A DNA stretch of 64,000 bases from Tenacibaculum larymnensis (GCF_028829235.1 NZ_JAIWJY010000009.1:62001-126000); one strand, 5' to 3'; counted from the first letter of the stretch, positions 43,011 to 52,833 are shown. A program made the numbers and translations. The notes: generated by a model from the letters alone, not told the origin.

Positions 43011-43721
43011 ATGCAATACAAAAGAATTCTTTTAAAATTAAGTGGTGAGGCACTGATGGGTGAACGTCAATATGGTATTGACCCAAACAGACTTAAAGAG
43101 TATGCCCAAGAGATAAAACAAGTTATAGATAAAGGAGTAGAAGTAGCCATTGTTATTGGTGGTGGAAATATTTTTAGAGGAGTTGCTGGTGCTAGTCAAG
43201 GTATGGACCGTGTACAGGGTGACCATATGGGAATGTTAGCTACTTGTATTAATGGATTAGCCTTACAAAGTGCCTTAGAAGATCAAGGAATTCACACACG
43301 GTTACAAACTGCTATTGAAATTAAAGAAATTGCAGAACCTTATATAAAACGTCGAGCTAATCGTCACTTAGAAAAAGGACGTGTAGTAATTTTTGGTGGA
43401 GGAACAGGAAATCCGTATTTTACAACCGATACAGCAGCTGTTTTAAGAGCTATTGAAATTAACGCTGATGCTATTTTAAAAGGTACACGTGTTGATGGTA
43501 TTTATACGGCAGACCCAGAAAAAGATAAAGATGCTGTTAAGTACGAAAACATTACCTTTAAAGACGTTATTGAAAAAGGTCTGAAAGTAATGGACATGAC
43601 AGCTTTTACATTAAGTGAAGAAAACAAATTACCAATTATTGTTTTTGATATGAACAAGCAAGGAAATCTTTTAAAGCTTGTTTCTGGAGAAAACATTGGA
43701 ACAATAGTTGATAACGAATAA
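43011..43721 (+). CDS. pyrH: UMP kinase
   Basis: The ATG at 43011 starts [17 protein letters not shown], the normal N-terminus; the longer frame runs through the tsf terminator. The 236-residue enzyme phosphorylates UMP. Marks are [53 protein letters not shown] and [14 protein letters not shown]. It is in the amino acid kinase fold and acts as a hexamer. Confidence 0.97.
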   Translation: MQYKRILLKLSGEALMGERQYGIDPNRLKEYAQEIKQVIDKGVEVAIVIGGGNIFRGVAGASQGMDRVQGDHMGMLATCINGLALQSALEDQGIHTRLQTAIEIKEIAEPYIKRRANRHLEKGRVVIFGGGTGNPYFTTDTAAVLRAIEINADAILKGTRVDGIYTADPEKDKDAVKYENITFKDVIEKGLKVMDMTAFTLSEENKLPIIVFDMNKQGNLLKLVSGENIGTIVDNE

Positions 43722-43734
43722 ACCGAAAAGTTAC

Positions 43735-43756
43735 CCTCAACCTATTTGAGGTTTTT
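43735..43756 (+). terminator. Weak terminator between pyrH and frr
   Basis: CCTCAA at 43735-43740 pairs with TTGAGG at 43746-43751 around CCTAT, then five T. The short stem suggests attenuation rather than a full stop. Confidence 0.55.
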
Positions 43757-43769
43757 AAATACGAACAAA

Positions 43770-44324
43770 ATGAACGAAGAGATTGATTTTATTTTAGATT
43801 CGACTAAAGAGGCAATGGACAAAGCTATTAGCCACTTAGAAAAAGAGTTAGTAGGAATTAGAGCCGGTAGAGCAACTCCTGCTATGCTAAGCACAATTAT
43901 GGTTGATTACTACGGTTCTCAAACACCATTATCGCAAGTAGCAAACGTAAATACTCCTGATGCTAGAACTATATCTGTTCAACCATGGGAAAAAAATATG
44001 TTACAAGAGATCGAAAAAGCTATTATGCTTGCAAATATCGGTTTCAACCCTATGAATAATGGAGAAAACATTATAATTAATGTGCCTCCGTTAACTGAAG
44101 AGCGTCGTAAAGGCTTAGCTAAACAAGCAAAAGCAGAAGCTGAACATGCAAAAGTTGGAATTCGTAATGCTCGTAAAGATGCTAACAATGAAATTAAAAA
44201 AGTTGATATATCTGACGATATGAAGAAAAATTCTGAAGCTGAAGTTCAGAAATTAACTGATGATTATGTGAAAATAATCGACGAAAAGTATGCCATTAAA
44301 GAAAAAGAAATTATGACTGTATAA
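43770..44324 (+). CDS. frr: Ribosome recycling factor
   Basis: The ATG at 43770 starts MNEEIDFILDSTKEAMD; the TTG at 43746 lies in a hairpin. The 184-residue length is the family norm. Marks are HLEKELVGIRAGRATPAMLS, TPDARTISVQPWEKNMLQEIEKAI and NIGFNPMNNGENIIINVPPLTEERRK. With EF-G it splits the ribosome after termination. Confidence 0.98.
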   Translation: MNEEIDFILDSTKEAMDKAISHLEKELVGIRAGRATPAMLSTIMVDYYGSQTPLSQVANVNTPDARTISVQPWEKNMLQEIEKAIMLANIGFNPMNNGENIIINVPPLTEERRKGLAKQAKAEAEHAKVGIRNARKDANNEIKKVDISDDMKKNSEAEVQKLTDDYVKIIDEKYAIKEKEIMTV

Positions 44325-44343
44325 TTTCTTTTAAGAAATAGTT

Positions 44344-44374
44344 AAAAAAGAGCGTCATATGACGCTCTTTTTTT
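44344..44374 (+). terminator. Rho-independent terminator of frr
   Basis: AAAAAAGAGCGTC at 44344-44356 pairs with GACGCTCTTTTTT from 44361 around ATAT, followed by more T. Confidence 0.93.
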
Positions 44375-44396
44375 CGTTTAATTCATTCATTTAGCA

Positions 44397-44404
44397 TAAC
44401 TTTG
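44397..44404 (+). promoter_or_regulatory. Promoter -7 element of the MMPL gene
   Basis: TAACTTTG matches TAnnTTTG and ends 16 bases before the ATG at 44421. No -33 TTG is clear. Confidence 0.6.
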
Positions 44405-44420
44405 CTGAAATTTTTTTTGG

Positions 44421-46784
44421 ATGACTTTTTGGACTAAAATCGCAGGGTTCTTATTGCGAAATCGTTACTTAGTTTTAATTACTATTGCTATAATTACAGG
44501 ACTTTTAGTCACTCAGATGAAATATATGCGCTTCTCCTATACAGAAGCCAACTTACTTCCTACCGATCATGAGGTAAACATTGAATACAACAAATTCTTA
44601 GAAATTTTTGGAGAAGAAGGTAATCTCATCATTTTAGGCGTAAAAGATTCTACAATATTTACACCTGCTAAATTTAATGCATGGAATAAACTTGTTAAAG
44701 ATTTAGACAGCTTACCACAAGTAGATTTTACTGTTTCTGTTGCTGATGTTCAGCAATTAAAGGCCGATAGAAAAGAAAGAAAATTTGTCGTTGAGCCACT
44801 GTTTGAAGAAGCTCCATCTACTGATGAAGAAATTAAAAACATAAAGAAGCAACTTTTTGAGAAACTTCCTTTTTATAACAACTTATTATACAATGATAAA
44901 GGTACTTTACAAACAGCCATTTATTTAAATAAGGATATTGTAAACACTCCTATTCGTAAAGATTTTGTTTTTGATGTTTTAATACCAACTATAAAATCTT
45001 TTGAAAAAGACAATAAAATAGATGTTCGTGTTTCTGGTATGCCTTACATAAGAACTCTAAATTCTCAGAACATTACTGATGAAATGGGAATTTTTGTTAT
45101 TGGTGCATTATTAATAACAGCTATTATCTTTTTCTTCTTTTTTCGTTCGTTTAGAGCTACATTTATTACGCTACTCGTAGTAAGTATTGGAGTAACTTGG
45201 GCTTTTGGTTTCATGGGATTATTCCGTTATGAAATTACTGTGTTATCAGCGTTAATTCCACCTTTAATTATCGTAATTGGTGTACCGAATGCAGTTTTCT
45301 TAATAAACAAGTATCAACAAGAAGTAAAAAAACACGGAAATCAAGCAAAATCATTACAACGTGTAATTTCTAAAGTTGGAAATGCTACATTAATGACCAA
45401 CATTACTACTGCTTCAGGTTTTGCAACTTTTATATTTGTTAAAAGCAGGCTAATGCGTGAGTTTGGTGTTTTAGCATCTGTAAATATCATTAGTATTTTT
45501 ATTCTAGCATTATTAATCATTCCGATTATATACAGTTTTATGCCACTACCGGAAAAAAAGCATTTAAACCATCTAGAGAAAAAATGGATGGGTAATGTTG
45601 TTTCTTGGATGGAACGTATGGTAAAAAAACAACGAATTGCTATTTACATTACTACAGTTTCAATAATCATTTTTAGTATGATTGGCCTATACATGATTCG
45701 TGTATCAGGAAGCTTGATTGAAGATATGCCTAAAGGAAAGCAGTTTTATAAGGATATTAAGTTCTTTGAATATGAATTTGGAGGAATTATGCCTTTAGAA
45801 ATTTTAATTGACACTAAGAGAGAAAAAGGTGTAATGAAGCTTTCTACATTAAAAAAGATGGAAAAGCTTAATGAAACTATTGAAACTTTTCCTGAATTAT
45901 CAAAACCTATATCTGTTACAAATCTTGTAAAATACTCTAAGCAAGCCTACTATAACGGAAATCCTAAGTATTATCAACTACCAACAAGTCAAGAGAAGAG
46001 TTATATTTTCTCATATACTAAAAACTCTGATAGTAACTCTGGTATGCTGAAGAACTTTGTAGATAGCACAGGACGTTACGCTCGCATAACTACGTTTATG
46101 AAGGATATTGGTACCGATAAAATGGACATTATCCAGGATCGATTACAGGCTGTAATTAACAAGCAATTTCCAGGTGAAAAATTTGACGTTTCATTAACAG
46201 GTAAAGCATTAGTATTTTTAAAAGGAACTAACTATTTAATTAAAAACTTGGTTATATCTCTATCGTTAGCGATTATATTAATCTCAATATTTATGGCATG
46301 GATGTTCCGTTCGCCACAAATGATATTAATCTCACTAATACCTAATATGCTTCCACTACTAATTACAGGTGGGTTAATGGGATTCTTTGATATCCCTATA
46401 AAACCTTCAACTATTTTGGTGTTTAGTATAGCCTTTGGTATTTCGGTAGACGACACTATTCACTTCTTAGCAAAATATAGACAAGAATTGCTAGCAAATA
46501 ACTGGAAAATAAAACCCGCTGTATACTCAGCTTTAAGAGAAACAGGAGTTAGTATGTTCTATACTTCAATAGTCCTTTTCTTTGGCTTTTTAGTCTTTAC
46601 AGTTTCTAGCTTTGGTGGTACTATTGCATTGGGAGGTTTAGTTTCTATTACATTATTGTTAGCCATGGTTTCAAACTTACTATTGTTACCTTCTCTCCTA
46701 CTTTCTTTCGAGAAAAAGATAGCAAACAAAAAAGTTTTAAAGGAAACTAAATTCAAAATATTACCTCCAAAAGAAGATAAATAA
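44421..46784 (+). CDS. RND/MMPL-family membrane transporter
   Basis: This 787-residue protein has two repeats, each with one helix, a large periplasmic loop and five helices. The first five-helix block starts FVIGALLITAIIFFFFF near 230, and the second starts LVISLSLAIILISIFMAWMF near 610. A GISVDDTIHFLAKYR motif (Asp-Asp) in the fourth helix of the second block is typical of the proton-relay region of MMPL/hopanoid transporters and patched-like proteins. It likely moves lipids or hydrophobic compounds to the outer envelope. The substrate is unknown. It is a single gene. Confidence 0.92.
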   Translation: MTFWTKIAGFLLRNRYLVLITIAIITGLLVTQMKYMRFSYTEANLLPTDHEVNIEYNKFLEIFGEEGNLIILGVKDSTIFTPAKFNAWNKLVKDLDSLPQVDFTVSVADVQQLKADRKERKFVVEPLFEEAPSTDEEIKNIKKQLFEKLPFYNNLLYNDKGTLQTAIYLNKDIVNTPIRKDFVFDVLIPTIKSFEKDNKIDVRVSGMPYIRTLNSQNITDEMGIFVIGALLITAIIFFFFFRSFRATFITLLVVSIGVTWAFGFMGLFRYEITVLSALIPPLIIVIGVPNAVFLINKYQQEVKKHGNQAKSLQRVISKVGNATLMTNITTASGFATFIFVKSRLMREFGVLASVNIISIFILALLIIPIIYSFMPLPEKKHLNHLEKKWMGNVVSWMERMVKKQRIAIYITTVSIIIFSMIGLYMIRVSGSLIEDMPKGKQFYKDIKFFEYEFGGIMPLEILIDTKREKGVMKLSTLKKMEKLNETIETFPELSKPISVTNLVKYSKQAYYNGNPKYYQLPTSQEKSYIFSYTKNSDSNSGMLKNFVDSTGRYARITTFMKDIGTDKMDIIQDRLQAVINKQFPGEKFDVSLTGKALVFLKGTNYLIKNLVISLSLAIILISIFMAWMFRSPQMILISLIPNMLPLLITGGLMGFFDIPIKPSTILVFSIAFGISVDDTIHFLAKYRQELLANNWKIKPAVYSALRETGVSMFYTSIVLFFGFLVFTVSSFGGTIALGGLVSITLLLAMVSNLLLLPSLLLSFEKKIANKKVLKETKFKILPPKEDK

Positions 46785-46880
46785 GACTAGTATTAGGAGA
46801 ATTATACTTAGTTTACAAATGCTTGCTTTTCTATTAAATTTAGTGAGTAAAAGTTAACTCTTTATTCTTGTGTCTCTTTA

Positions 46881-46910
46881 TTGCTAATTAACAGCAAAAA
46901 AGTATCTTTG
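46881..46910 (+). promoter_or_regulatory. Promoter of asnS
   Basis: TTG at 46881-46883 and TATCTTTG at 46903-46910 are 19 bases apart, a full consensus match. Transcription would start about 20 bases before the ATG. Confidence 0.85.
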
Positions 46911-46936
46911 CTTGATTTTATTGAAGATATAAAGAC

Positions 46937-48370
46937 ATGAAAAGAAGTAGCGTTAAAGATTTATTACAATCTGACAAATTTTTACAAGAAGTACACGTAA
47001 AAGGATGGGTAAGAACTTTTAGAAGCAATCGTTTTATTGCTCTAAATGATGGTTCTACTATAAATAATATTCAGTGTGTTGTAGATTTTGAAAATACCGA
47101 CGAAACTTTATTAAAAAGAATAAATACTGGCGCTGCAGTTAGTATCCAAGGTACTTTGGTAGAAAGCCAAGGTAAAGGTCAAACAGTAGAAGTTCAAGTA
47201 AAAAATTTAGAAATTTTAGGAGATTCAAATCCTGATGAATATCCAATTCAGCCTAAAAAACATAGTTTAGAGTTTTTACGTGAAAATGCACATTTACGTG
47301 TAAGAACTAACACTTTTAGTGCTGTAATGCGCTTACGTTCTGCATTATCATTTGCAGTACATCAGTACTTCCAACAAAACGGATTTTACTATGTAAATAC
47401 TCCTATTATTACTGGTTCTGATGCTGAAGGTGCTGGTGAAATGTTTAAAGTAACTCAATTTGAAGCAAACAAAGCTCCTGTAAATGAAGAAGGTGAAATA
47501 GACTACTCTAAAGATTTCTTTGGAAAAGAAACTAACTTAACGGTTTCTGGTCAATTAGAAGGTGAAACCTATGCGATGGCATTAGGTAAAATATATACTT
47601 TCGGGCCTACTTTTAGAGCTGAGAATTCAAATACAACACGTCACTTAGCAGAATTCTGGATGATTGAGCCAGAAGTAGCGTTTAATGATTTAGATGCTAA
47701 TATGGATTTATCTGAAGACTTTATTAAGTACGTATTACAATATGTGCTAGATAACTGTAAAGATGATTTAGCTTTCTTAGATAATCGTTTAGCACAAGAG
47801 GAAAAAACAAAGCCTCAAGCACAACGTAGTGAAATGGGCTTAATTGAAAAATTACGATTTGTTGTAGACAACAACTTTAAGCGTGTAAGCTATACAGAGG
47901 CTATTGACATTTTAAGAAACTCTAAGCCTAACAAAAAGAAAAAATTTCAATTCCCTGTTAACGAATGGGGGGTTGATTTACAATCTGAACACGAACGCTA
48001 TTTAGTAGAAAAGCACTTTAAGTGTCCTGTAATTTTATTTGATTATCCAGCAAATATAAAAGCGTTTTACATGCGTTTGAATGAAGATGGTAAAACAGTT
48101 CGTGCAATGGATGTTTTATTCCCTGGAATAGGTGAAATGGTAGGAGGTTCAGAAAGAGAAGAACGTTTAGATGTTTTAAAAGAAAAAATGGCTGAACTAA
48201 ATATTCCTGAAGAAGAGTTATGGTGGTATTTAGATACTCGTAAGTTTGGTACCGCAGTACATTCTGGTTTTGGTTTAGGTTTTGAACGTTTAGTTTTATT
48301 TGCAACAGGAATGAGCAATATTCGTGATGTTATTCCTTTTCCAAGAACACCACAAAACGCTGAGTTTTAA
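46937..48370 (+). CDS. asnS: Asparagine-tRNA ligase
   Basis: This 477-residue class II enzyme charges tRNA-Asn. The N-terminal OB domain covers about 1-105 ([22 protein letters not shown]). The catalytic domain has [49 protein letters not shown] (motif 2) and [29 protein letters not shown] (motif 3). AsnRS rather than AspRS is shown by the NSNTTRH loop. Confidence 0.97.
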   Translation: MKRSSVKDLLQSDKFLQEVHVKGWVRTFRSNRFIALNDGSTINNIQCVVDFENTDETLLKRINTGAAVSIQGTLVESQGKGQTVEVQVKNLEILGDSNPDEYPIQPKKHSLEFLRENAHLRVRTNTFSAVMRLRSALSFAVHQYFQQNGFYYVNTPIITGSDAEGAGEMFKVTQFEANKAPVNEEGEIDYSKDFFGKETNLTVSGQLEGETYAMALGKIYTFGPTFRAENSNTTRHLAEFWMIEPEVAFNDLDANMDLSEDFIKYVLQYVLDNCKDDLAFLDNRLAQEEKTKPQAQRSEMGLIEKLRFVVDNNFKRVSYTEAIDILRNSKPNKKKKFQFPVNEWGVDLQSEHERYLVEKHFKCPVILFDYPANIKAFYMRLNEDGKTVRAMDVLFPGIGEMVGGSEREERLDVLKEKMAELNIPEEELWWYLDTRKFGTAVHSGFGLGFERLVLFATGMSNIRDVIPFPRTPQNAEF

Positions 48371-48395
48371 AAAAATCATAAAACTTATAAATATC

Positions 48396-48429
48396 AATCG
48401 TCATTCCTTTACGAATGACGATTTTTTTT
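48396..48429 (+). terminator. Rho-independent terminator of asnS
   Basis: AATCGTCATTC at 48396-48406 pairs fully with GAATGACGATT at 48413-48423, then eight T. It separates asnS from rpoN, and the rpoN promoter begins right after it. Confidence 0.93.
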
Positions 48430-48440
48430 GTCCTATTTCA

Positions 48441-48448
48441 TATCTTTG
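48441..48448 (+). promoter_or_regulatory. Promoter -7 element of rpoN, next to its ATG
   Basis: TATCTTTG lies only five bases before the ATG at 48454. Since this element sits near -7, the transcript should begin at or near the start codon, giving a leaderless mRNA. Confidence 0.6.
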
Positions 48449-48453
48449 TATAT

Positions 48454-49917
48454 ATGCTAAAACAAAGTTTACATCAAAAATTACTTCAAAAATTATCTCC
48501 ACAACAAATACAGTTGATGAAGTTAATTCAGTTGCCTACACAAGCTTTTGAAGAACGTTTGAAACAAGAAATTGAAGAAAACCCCGCATTAGATACTGGT
48601 AAAGACGAGCCCGAAAATTTTGAGGATAGTTTGGCCAATGATGTTGATTATGACGATTCGGGTAATGAAAAAATAGATGCTGAAGATATAAACATTGATG
48701 AGTATTTAAGCGATGATGAATACCCTAGTTATAAAACACAAACCAACAACTATTCTTCAGACGATGATGATAAACAAATTCCTTATGCAGCAGGTACTAG
48801 CTTTCATCAATCATTAAAAAATCAATTAAACACTTTTAGAATCGATGAAGAAGAACGTGCTATTGCTGAGTTTTTAGTGGGTAGTATCGATGATAGCGGA
48901 TATATTCGTAGAGATATTATTGATTTAGTTGATGACCTAGCCTTTACTCAAAATGTTTTTACTACTGAAGAAAAAGTACAAGATGTTTTGGTAAATGTTG
49001 TTCAAAAGTTAGACCCTACTGGTGTTGGTGCTTTAAACTTGAAAGAATGTTTAATTATTCAATTAAAAGCTAAATCTGAGAATGAAAGTAGAGCATTAGC
49101 TATAAGAGTTTTAGAAGAAGCTTTTGATCATTTTGTTAAAAAACACTACAAGAAACTTTTAGAAAAATTCAGTATTTCTGAAGAACAATTAAAAGATGTT
49201 ATTAGCGAAATAAGCAAACTAAACCCAAAACCAGGAAGTTCATACGCTGGAAATAATAAAATTGCAGAGCAAATAGTTCCTGATTTTTCAATAAAAATTA
49301 TTGATGGCAACTTAGATTTAACTTTAAATGCTCGTAATGCTCCAGAATTACATGTTTCTAGAGAATATAATAACATGCTAAAAGGGTATCAAGACTCTAA
49401 AGAGAAAACTAAATCTCAAAAAGACGCTGTACTCTTTATAAAGCAAAAGTTAGATGCTGCAAAATGGTTTATTGATGCTATAAAACAACGTCAACAGACA
49501 CTTTTAGTAACCATGAATGCGATTATGCATCGTCAAGAAGAATATTTTTTAACAGGAGATGAGCGTAAGCTTAAGCCTATGATCTTAAAAGATATTGCCG
49601 ATGAAATTAGCATGGATGTATCAACAGTTTCTCGTGTTGCTAGTAGCAAATATGTTTCTACACCTTATGGTACAAAATTGATTAAGGAATTCTTTTCTGA
49701 ATCGATGAAAAATGACCAGGGAGAAGATGTATCAACTAGAGAAATTAAGAAAATATTAGAAACTGTAATTAAAGAGGAAGACAAACGAAAACCTCTTACT
49801 GACGAAAAATTATCTAAAATTTTAAAAGAAAAGGGGTATCCTATTGCAAGAAGGACTGTTGCAAAATACCGTGAACAATTAGACATTCCTGTCGCAAGAT
49901 TACGTAAAGAGATTTAA
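48454..49917 (+). CDS. rpoN: RNA polymerase sigma-54 factor
   Basis: The ATG at 48454 gives the standard start MLKQSLHQKLLQKLSPQQIQLMKLIQLP; an ATG at 48415 lies in the terminator and is rejected. The protein has 487 residues. An acidic region II (about 45-110) follows the activator-binding region I, then the core-binding domain, and the RpoN box ARRTVAKYRE sits near the C-terminus. It drives genes with -24/-12 promoters under bacterial enhancer-binding proteins, none of which is in the window. Confidence 0.97.
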   Translation: MLKQSLHQKLLQKLSPQQIQLMKLIQLPTQAFEERLKQEIEENPALDTGKDEPENFEDSLANDVDYDDSGNEKIDAEDINIDEYLSDDEYPSYKTQTNNYSSDDDDKQIPYAAGTSFHQSLKNQLNTFRIDEEERAIAEFLVGSIDDSGYIRRDIIDLVDDLAFTQNVFTTEEKVQDVLVNVVQKLDPTGVGALNLKECLIIQLKAKSENESRALAIRVLEEAFDHFVKKHYKKLLEKFSISEEQLKDVISEISKLNPKPGSSYAGNNKIAEQIVPDFSIKIIDGNLDLTLNARNAPELHVSREYNNMLKGYQDSKEKTKSQKDAVLFIKQKLDAAKWFIDAIKQRQQTLLVTMNAIMHRQEEYFLTGDERKLKPMILKDIADEISMDVSTVSRVASSKYVSTPYGTKLIKEFFSESMKNDQGEDVSTREIKKILETVIKEEDKRKPLTDEKLSKILKEKGYPIARRTVAKYREQLDIPVARLRKEI

Positions 49918-50516
49918 TGCGTTGGCATAAATTCATATCAACTATTCTTCACCCTATTGTAATGCCTACTATTGGGATTATTCTGTATTTCCTACTTTCA
50001 CCAATAAATTTAAACAAACAGCAGCAATACACAATATTAGCAATAGTTTTTGTTGCTACATATTTTATACCAATGCTTCTACTTGTTTTCTTAAAGTCTA
50101 TTGGCTATATAAAGTCTTTTCGAGTACACAGCATCAACGAACGAAAGTTCCCTATTTTTTTTATGATGACTTTATTTTTGATTTTAGGAAAAATGTTTGC
50201 TAGCATGGGTATTGTAAAAGACATTAGCTACCTGTTTTACGGAACTGTATTTGGTTTAGGCTTTATTTACTTGCTATTTCCTTTTAAAATTAAAGGAAGC
50301 CTTCATTTATTATCCATGGGTGTTGCAGTTGGATATTTCTTATTGTTTCAACAAATACAAGCTGTTTATATACTCCATATAATTATATCGTTTATTTTCT
50401 TGTCTGGTCTTCTAGCAAGCTCAAGGCTGCATTTAAAAGCTCATACTGTTAGAGAAGTGTATCTTGGTTTTTTTATTGGCTTAATAGCTCCTTTTATGGC
50501 TTATTATGTGTTATAG
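49917..50516 (+). CDS. Membrane protein with PAP2-like C-terminal motif
   Basis: This 199-residue protein has six hydrophobic helices. The end reads ASSRLHLKAHTVREVYLGFFIG, which recalls the last PAP2 motif (SR-x5-H-x3-D) with Glu for Asp. The other phosphatase motifs are not clear (only KSFRVHSINERKFP is notable). It may be a degenerate PAP2-related protein. The ATG overlaps the rpoN stop (TAATG), so translation is coupled. Confidence 0.7.
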   Translation: MRWHKFISTILHPIVMPTIGIILYFLLSPINLNKQQQYTILAIVFVATYFIPMLLLVFLKSIGYIKSFRVHSINERKFPIFFMMTLFLILGKMFASMGIVKDISYLFYGTVFGLGFIYLLFPFKIKGSLHLLSMGVAVGYFLLFQQIQAVYILHIIISFIFLSGLLASSRLHLKAHTVREVYLGFFIGLIAPFMAYYVL

Positions 50517-51179
50517 AAGATAAAAACTTAAACCAAGTTTAACTATTTTACTATTTATTGGCTTTCCATTCAAGCTAACATCTTTAAACATTGGTGATAA
50601 ACCGTAATATACATGAAAATTAAATGTACCGTAACCTGCGGATAAAGTTAAACCCGTTTGCCATTTGTTATATTTCTCAGCATTTGAAAAACTAACCTGA
50701 CCTGTTGGAGAATCATATCTAAAGCTATTACTTATATTATAAGAGACTTTAAAACCTGCATAAAAACGCCAAAATGAGTATGTATTTGCATCTGAAGATC
50801 GCCATCTAAATTGGATAGGAACCTCTAAATTGTGTAGCTTTATTTTATTAGATGTAATATCAGGGTCAGTTTCATACTCTTTTACATTTCCATCTAATAC
50901 TTTTAATTCATGACTGAATGAGTCATAGTTATACCCTAATCCAATGGCAATAGCTGTTTTACCTTTTCTATTTAAAGGAATGTCTTTCATATAACCTAAC
51001 GCCAACCCGTATGAAAACCCCGTTCTGCCAAGTTCTTCGGGTTGATCTTGTAATAAGTTGTATGTAATATCAATATACAGTTGATCTTCCCAATATTTGT
51101 CACCCAACTGTAAAGAATCTTTCTGACTAAAAATATTTAAAGACAGAAAAAAAACAAAAAAACTTAAAATGTACTTCAT
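50511..51179 (-). CDS. Outer-membrane beta-barrel protein (PorT/porin-like)
   Basis: This 222-residue protein has a signal peptide (about 1-18, ending IFSQ) and a body of alternating hydrophobic strands with a terminal aromatic-free SFYLL strand. Strands such as GRTGFSYGLALGYM, AIAIGLGYNYDSF and WRFYAGFKVSYNIS resemble the outer-membrane protein family of Bacteroidota (OMP_b-brl_2). Its role is unknown. It overlaps the end of the upstream gene by 6 bases, convergent, and follows the exb operon terminator. Confidence 0.85.
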   Translation of the reverse strand: MKYILSFFVFFLSLNIFSQKDSLQLGDKYWEDQLYIDITYNLLQDQPEELGRTGFSYGLALGYMKDIPLNRKGKTAIAIGLGYNYDSFSHELKVLDGNVKEYETDPDITSNKIKLHNLEVPIQFRWRSSDANTYSFWRFYAGFKVSYNISNSFRYDSPTGQVSFSNAEKYNKWQTGLTLSAGYGTFNFHVYYGLSPMFKDVSLNGKPINSKIVKLGLSFYLL

Positions 51180-51216
51180 AGATAATTATCTAACGATAAA
51201 TATACCTTTTTTGTAT

Positions 51217-51248
51217 AAAAAAAGAGCAATCATTAGATTGCTCTTTTT
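51217..51248 (-). terminator. Terminator of the exb operon
   Basis: On the minus strand GAGCAATC at 51243-51236 pairs with GATTGCTC at 51231-51224 around TAAT, with A residues before and seven T after. It ends the exbB-to-exbD transcript just before the outer-membrane protein gene. Confidence 0.9.
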
Positions 51249-51265
51249 ATTTTATTTAAAAGTAA

Positions 51266-51736
51266 TTACTTCTTAATAACATCTCCTTTATGCGTAGATA
51301 AACTTAATTTAAGAGCGTTAACATCTCTTAACTTTTCACGAATATCGGCTAAAGTACCTACACTCGATTCTCTATCTGCTTTTATAGAAGTTGTCATAAA
51401 AGGTACTTCTGCTTCAGAAACATTATCTCTTTCAAGATATATAAACGAAGGTACTTCATCTGGAGTAGCTATTTTGTCGTTTAATTGTATTCTGTTATAT
51501 CCTGTACCATACTTTGGGTCTTTAGCTTTACCAACATAAATTGTACTCACTAAACTTTTACGTTCAAGCTTTTTTACTTCACTTGCACTTGGTAAACGAG
51601 GTGAATCAATTTGTAAATCTGTTTCTCTCATGGTAGTAGTTACCATGAAGAAGAATAATAACATAAAAACAATATCTGGTAAAGATGCCGTAGATACTGC
51701 TGGCAATCCTTTTTTCTTCTTTTTAAATTTAGACAT
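51266..51736 (-). CDS. exbD: ExbD/TolR-family biopolymer transport protein (second copy)
   Basis: This 156-residue protein has a basic N-terminus, one membrane helix (ASLPDIVFMLLFFFMVTTTM) with the conserved Asp in PDIVFM that carries protons, and a periplasmic domain. It partners ExbB to energise TonB-dependent uptake. It lies 17 bases downstream of the first exbD-type gene. Two ExbD variants with one ExbB suggest heteromeric or alternative complexes. Confidence 0.92.
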   Translation of the reverse strand: MSKFKKKKKGLPAVSTASLPDIVFMLLFFFMVTTTMRETDLQIDSPRLPSASEVKKLERKSLVSTIYVGKAKDPKYGTGYNRIQLNDKIATPDEVPSFIYLERDNVSEAEVPFMTTSIKADRESSVGTLADIREKLRDVNALKLSLSTHKGDVIKK

Positions 51737-51753
51737 ACTCTATTGTTTTACTA

Positions 51754-52380
51754 TTATTGAACATTTGTTGGGTCTGTATCAGAAATAATTTGAGGGTAAC
51801 TCGCCTTGATATCTTCAACTTTCTTTCTTAATGACTCATCTTTTCTTGCACTGTCTTTAAAAGCTTGTTCTAACTCAGTAAAGCTCATACCATATTTTTC
51901 TTGGCATAATCTGTTACGTAATTCAGTGTAAGCTCTTAACAACTCATTTTGTACAGCTACATACGTACCATACTCAGTACCTCTATCACTCTCAACAGAG
52001 ATTACTGCTTTAGTTGGATGATCTGATGATTCAGGATCTTTATCACCTTTACAGTAATTACAAGTAGTTCCTACTTCCATTCCTGGCATTGGGTTACCAA
52101 TACCACCACCGTTATCAATAAATTTAATAGCAGCATCTTTTAAGTCTTTCAACTCCATCGCCTGATCTTCAACTAAAAGTTGATTATTTCGGTTGATGCT
52201 AACTTGAAAAATATTTTTTTCTTTAATAATTGGTGGCTTTACATCAGTTTTTTCAGCTAACTTTTTAGGGATACCTGAATCAACATCCATTGTAGTTGTT
52301 ACAAGGAAAAAGATAAGTAGCAAGAAGGCAATATCTGCCATCGAACCTGCATTAATTTCTGGGTTTTCTCTTCTTGCCAT
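51754..52380 (-). CDS. exbD: ExbD/TolR-family protein with CxxC insertion
   Basis: This 208-residue protein begins MARRENPEINAGSMADIAFLLLIFF, where Asp16 is the proton-carrying residue at the start of the helix. The periplasmic domain is longer than usual and holds Cys107-Asn-Tyr-Cys110, a possible disulfide or metal site. The C-terminal half is helical with acidic runs. It is encoded 6 bases after the membrane gene. The longer form is common in Bacteroidota exb clusters. Confidence 0.9.
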   Translation of the reverse strand: MARRENPEINAGSMADIAFLLLIFFLVTTTMDVDSGIPKKLAEKTDVKPPIIKEKNIFQVSINRNNQLLVEDQAMELKDLKDAAIKFIDNGGGIGNPMPGMEVGTTCNYCKGDKDPESSDHPTKAVISVESDRGTEYGTYVAVQNELLRAYTELRNRLCQEKYGMSFTELEQAFKDSARKDESLRKKVEDIKASYPQIISDTDPTNVQ

Positions 52381-52386
52381 ATTAAC

Positions 52387-52824
52387 TTACGATTTAACGA
52401 TTCCTTTTAATAAATCCCAAACAAAGAATGCACCAGCAATTCCTCCTAGGATAATACTGTATGTAATTCCTGTTCCTACCCATTTAGATGTACTTCCTTG
52501 AGCTGCTAATTCTCCTCCATCTGCTCCAATTACTTGTGCATCTGAAGATAAGAAATAAGATACAGCAAAAAGAACTGCTAATGCTAAAACACCTAATAAT
52601 ACCTTTTTTAATGCTGCAGGGTTTTTAAACATCCCCCACATTGAGGCTGCAACTGCTGTTACTACCACTCCAATCAACAACCAGTAAGAATAAGTTACTA
52701 AAGGAGAAACAGCACTTGATACTGCTTCTACATCTTCTTTATCTATTCTTGCTACATTTAAGAACAATGCAGCACCGATTAGTGAAATTGCAGCTACTAG
52801 TAATGTTAATATTTTACTATTCAT
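52387..52824 (-). CDS. Conserved membrane protein of the exb cluster
   Basis: This 145-residue protein has four membrane helices (ILTLLVAAISLIGAALFL, LVTYSYWLLIGVVVTAVAASMWG, VLLGVLALAVLFAVSYFL, TGITYSIILGGIAGAFFVWDL). It always seems to sit between exbB and exbD in this phylum, which suggests a part in the Exb motor, but its role is not known to me. It is 9 bases after exbB. Confidence 0.85.
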   Translation of the reverse strand: MNSKILTLLVAAISLIGAALFLNVARIDKEDVEAVSSAVSPLVTYSYWLLIGVVVTAVAASMWGMFKNPAALKKVLLGVLALAVLFAVSYFLSSDAQVIGADGGELAAQGSTSKWVGTGITYSIILGGIAGAFFVWDLLKGIVKS

Positions 52825-52833
52825 ATTGATTGA

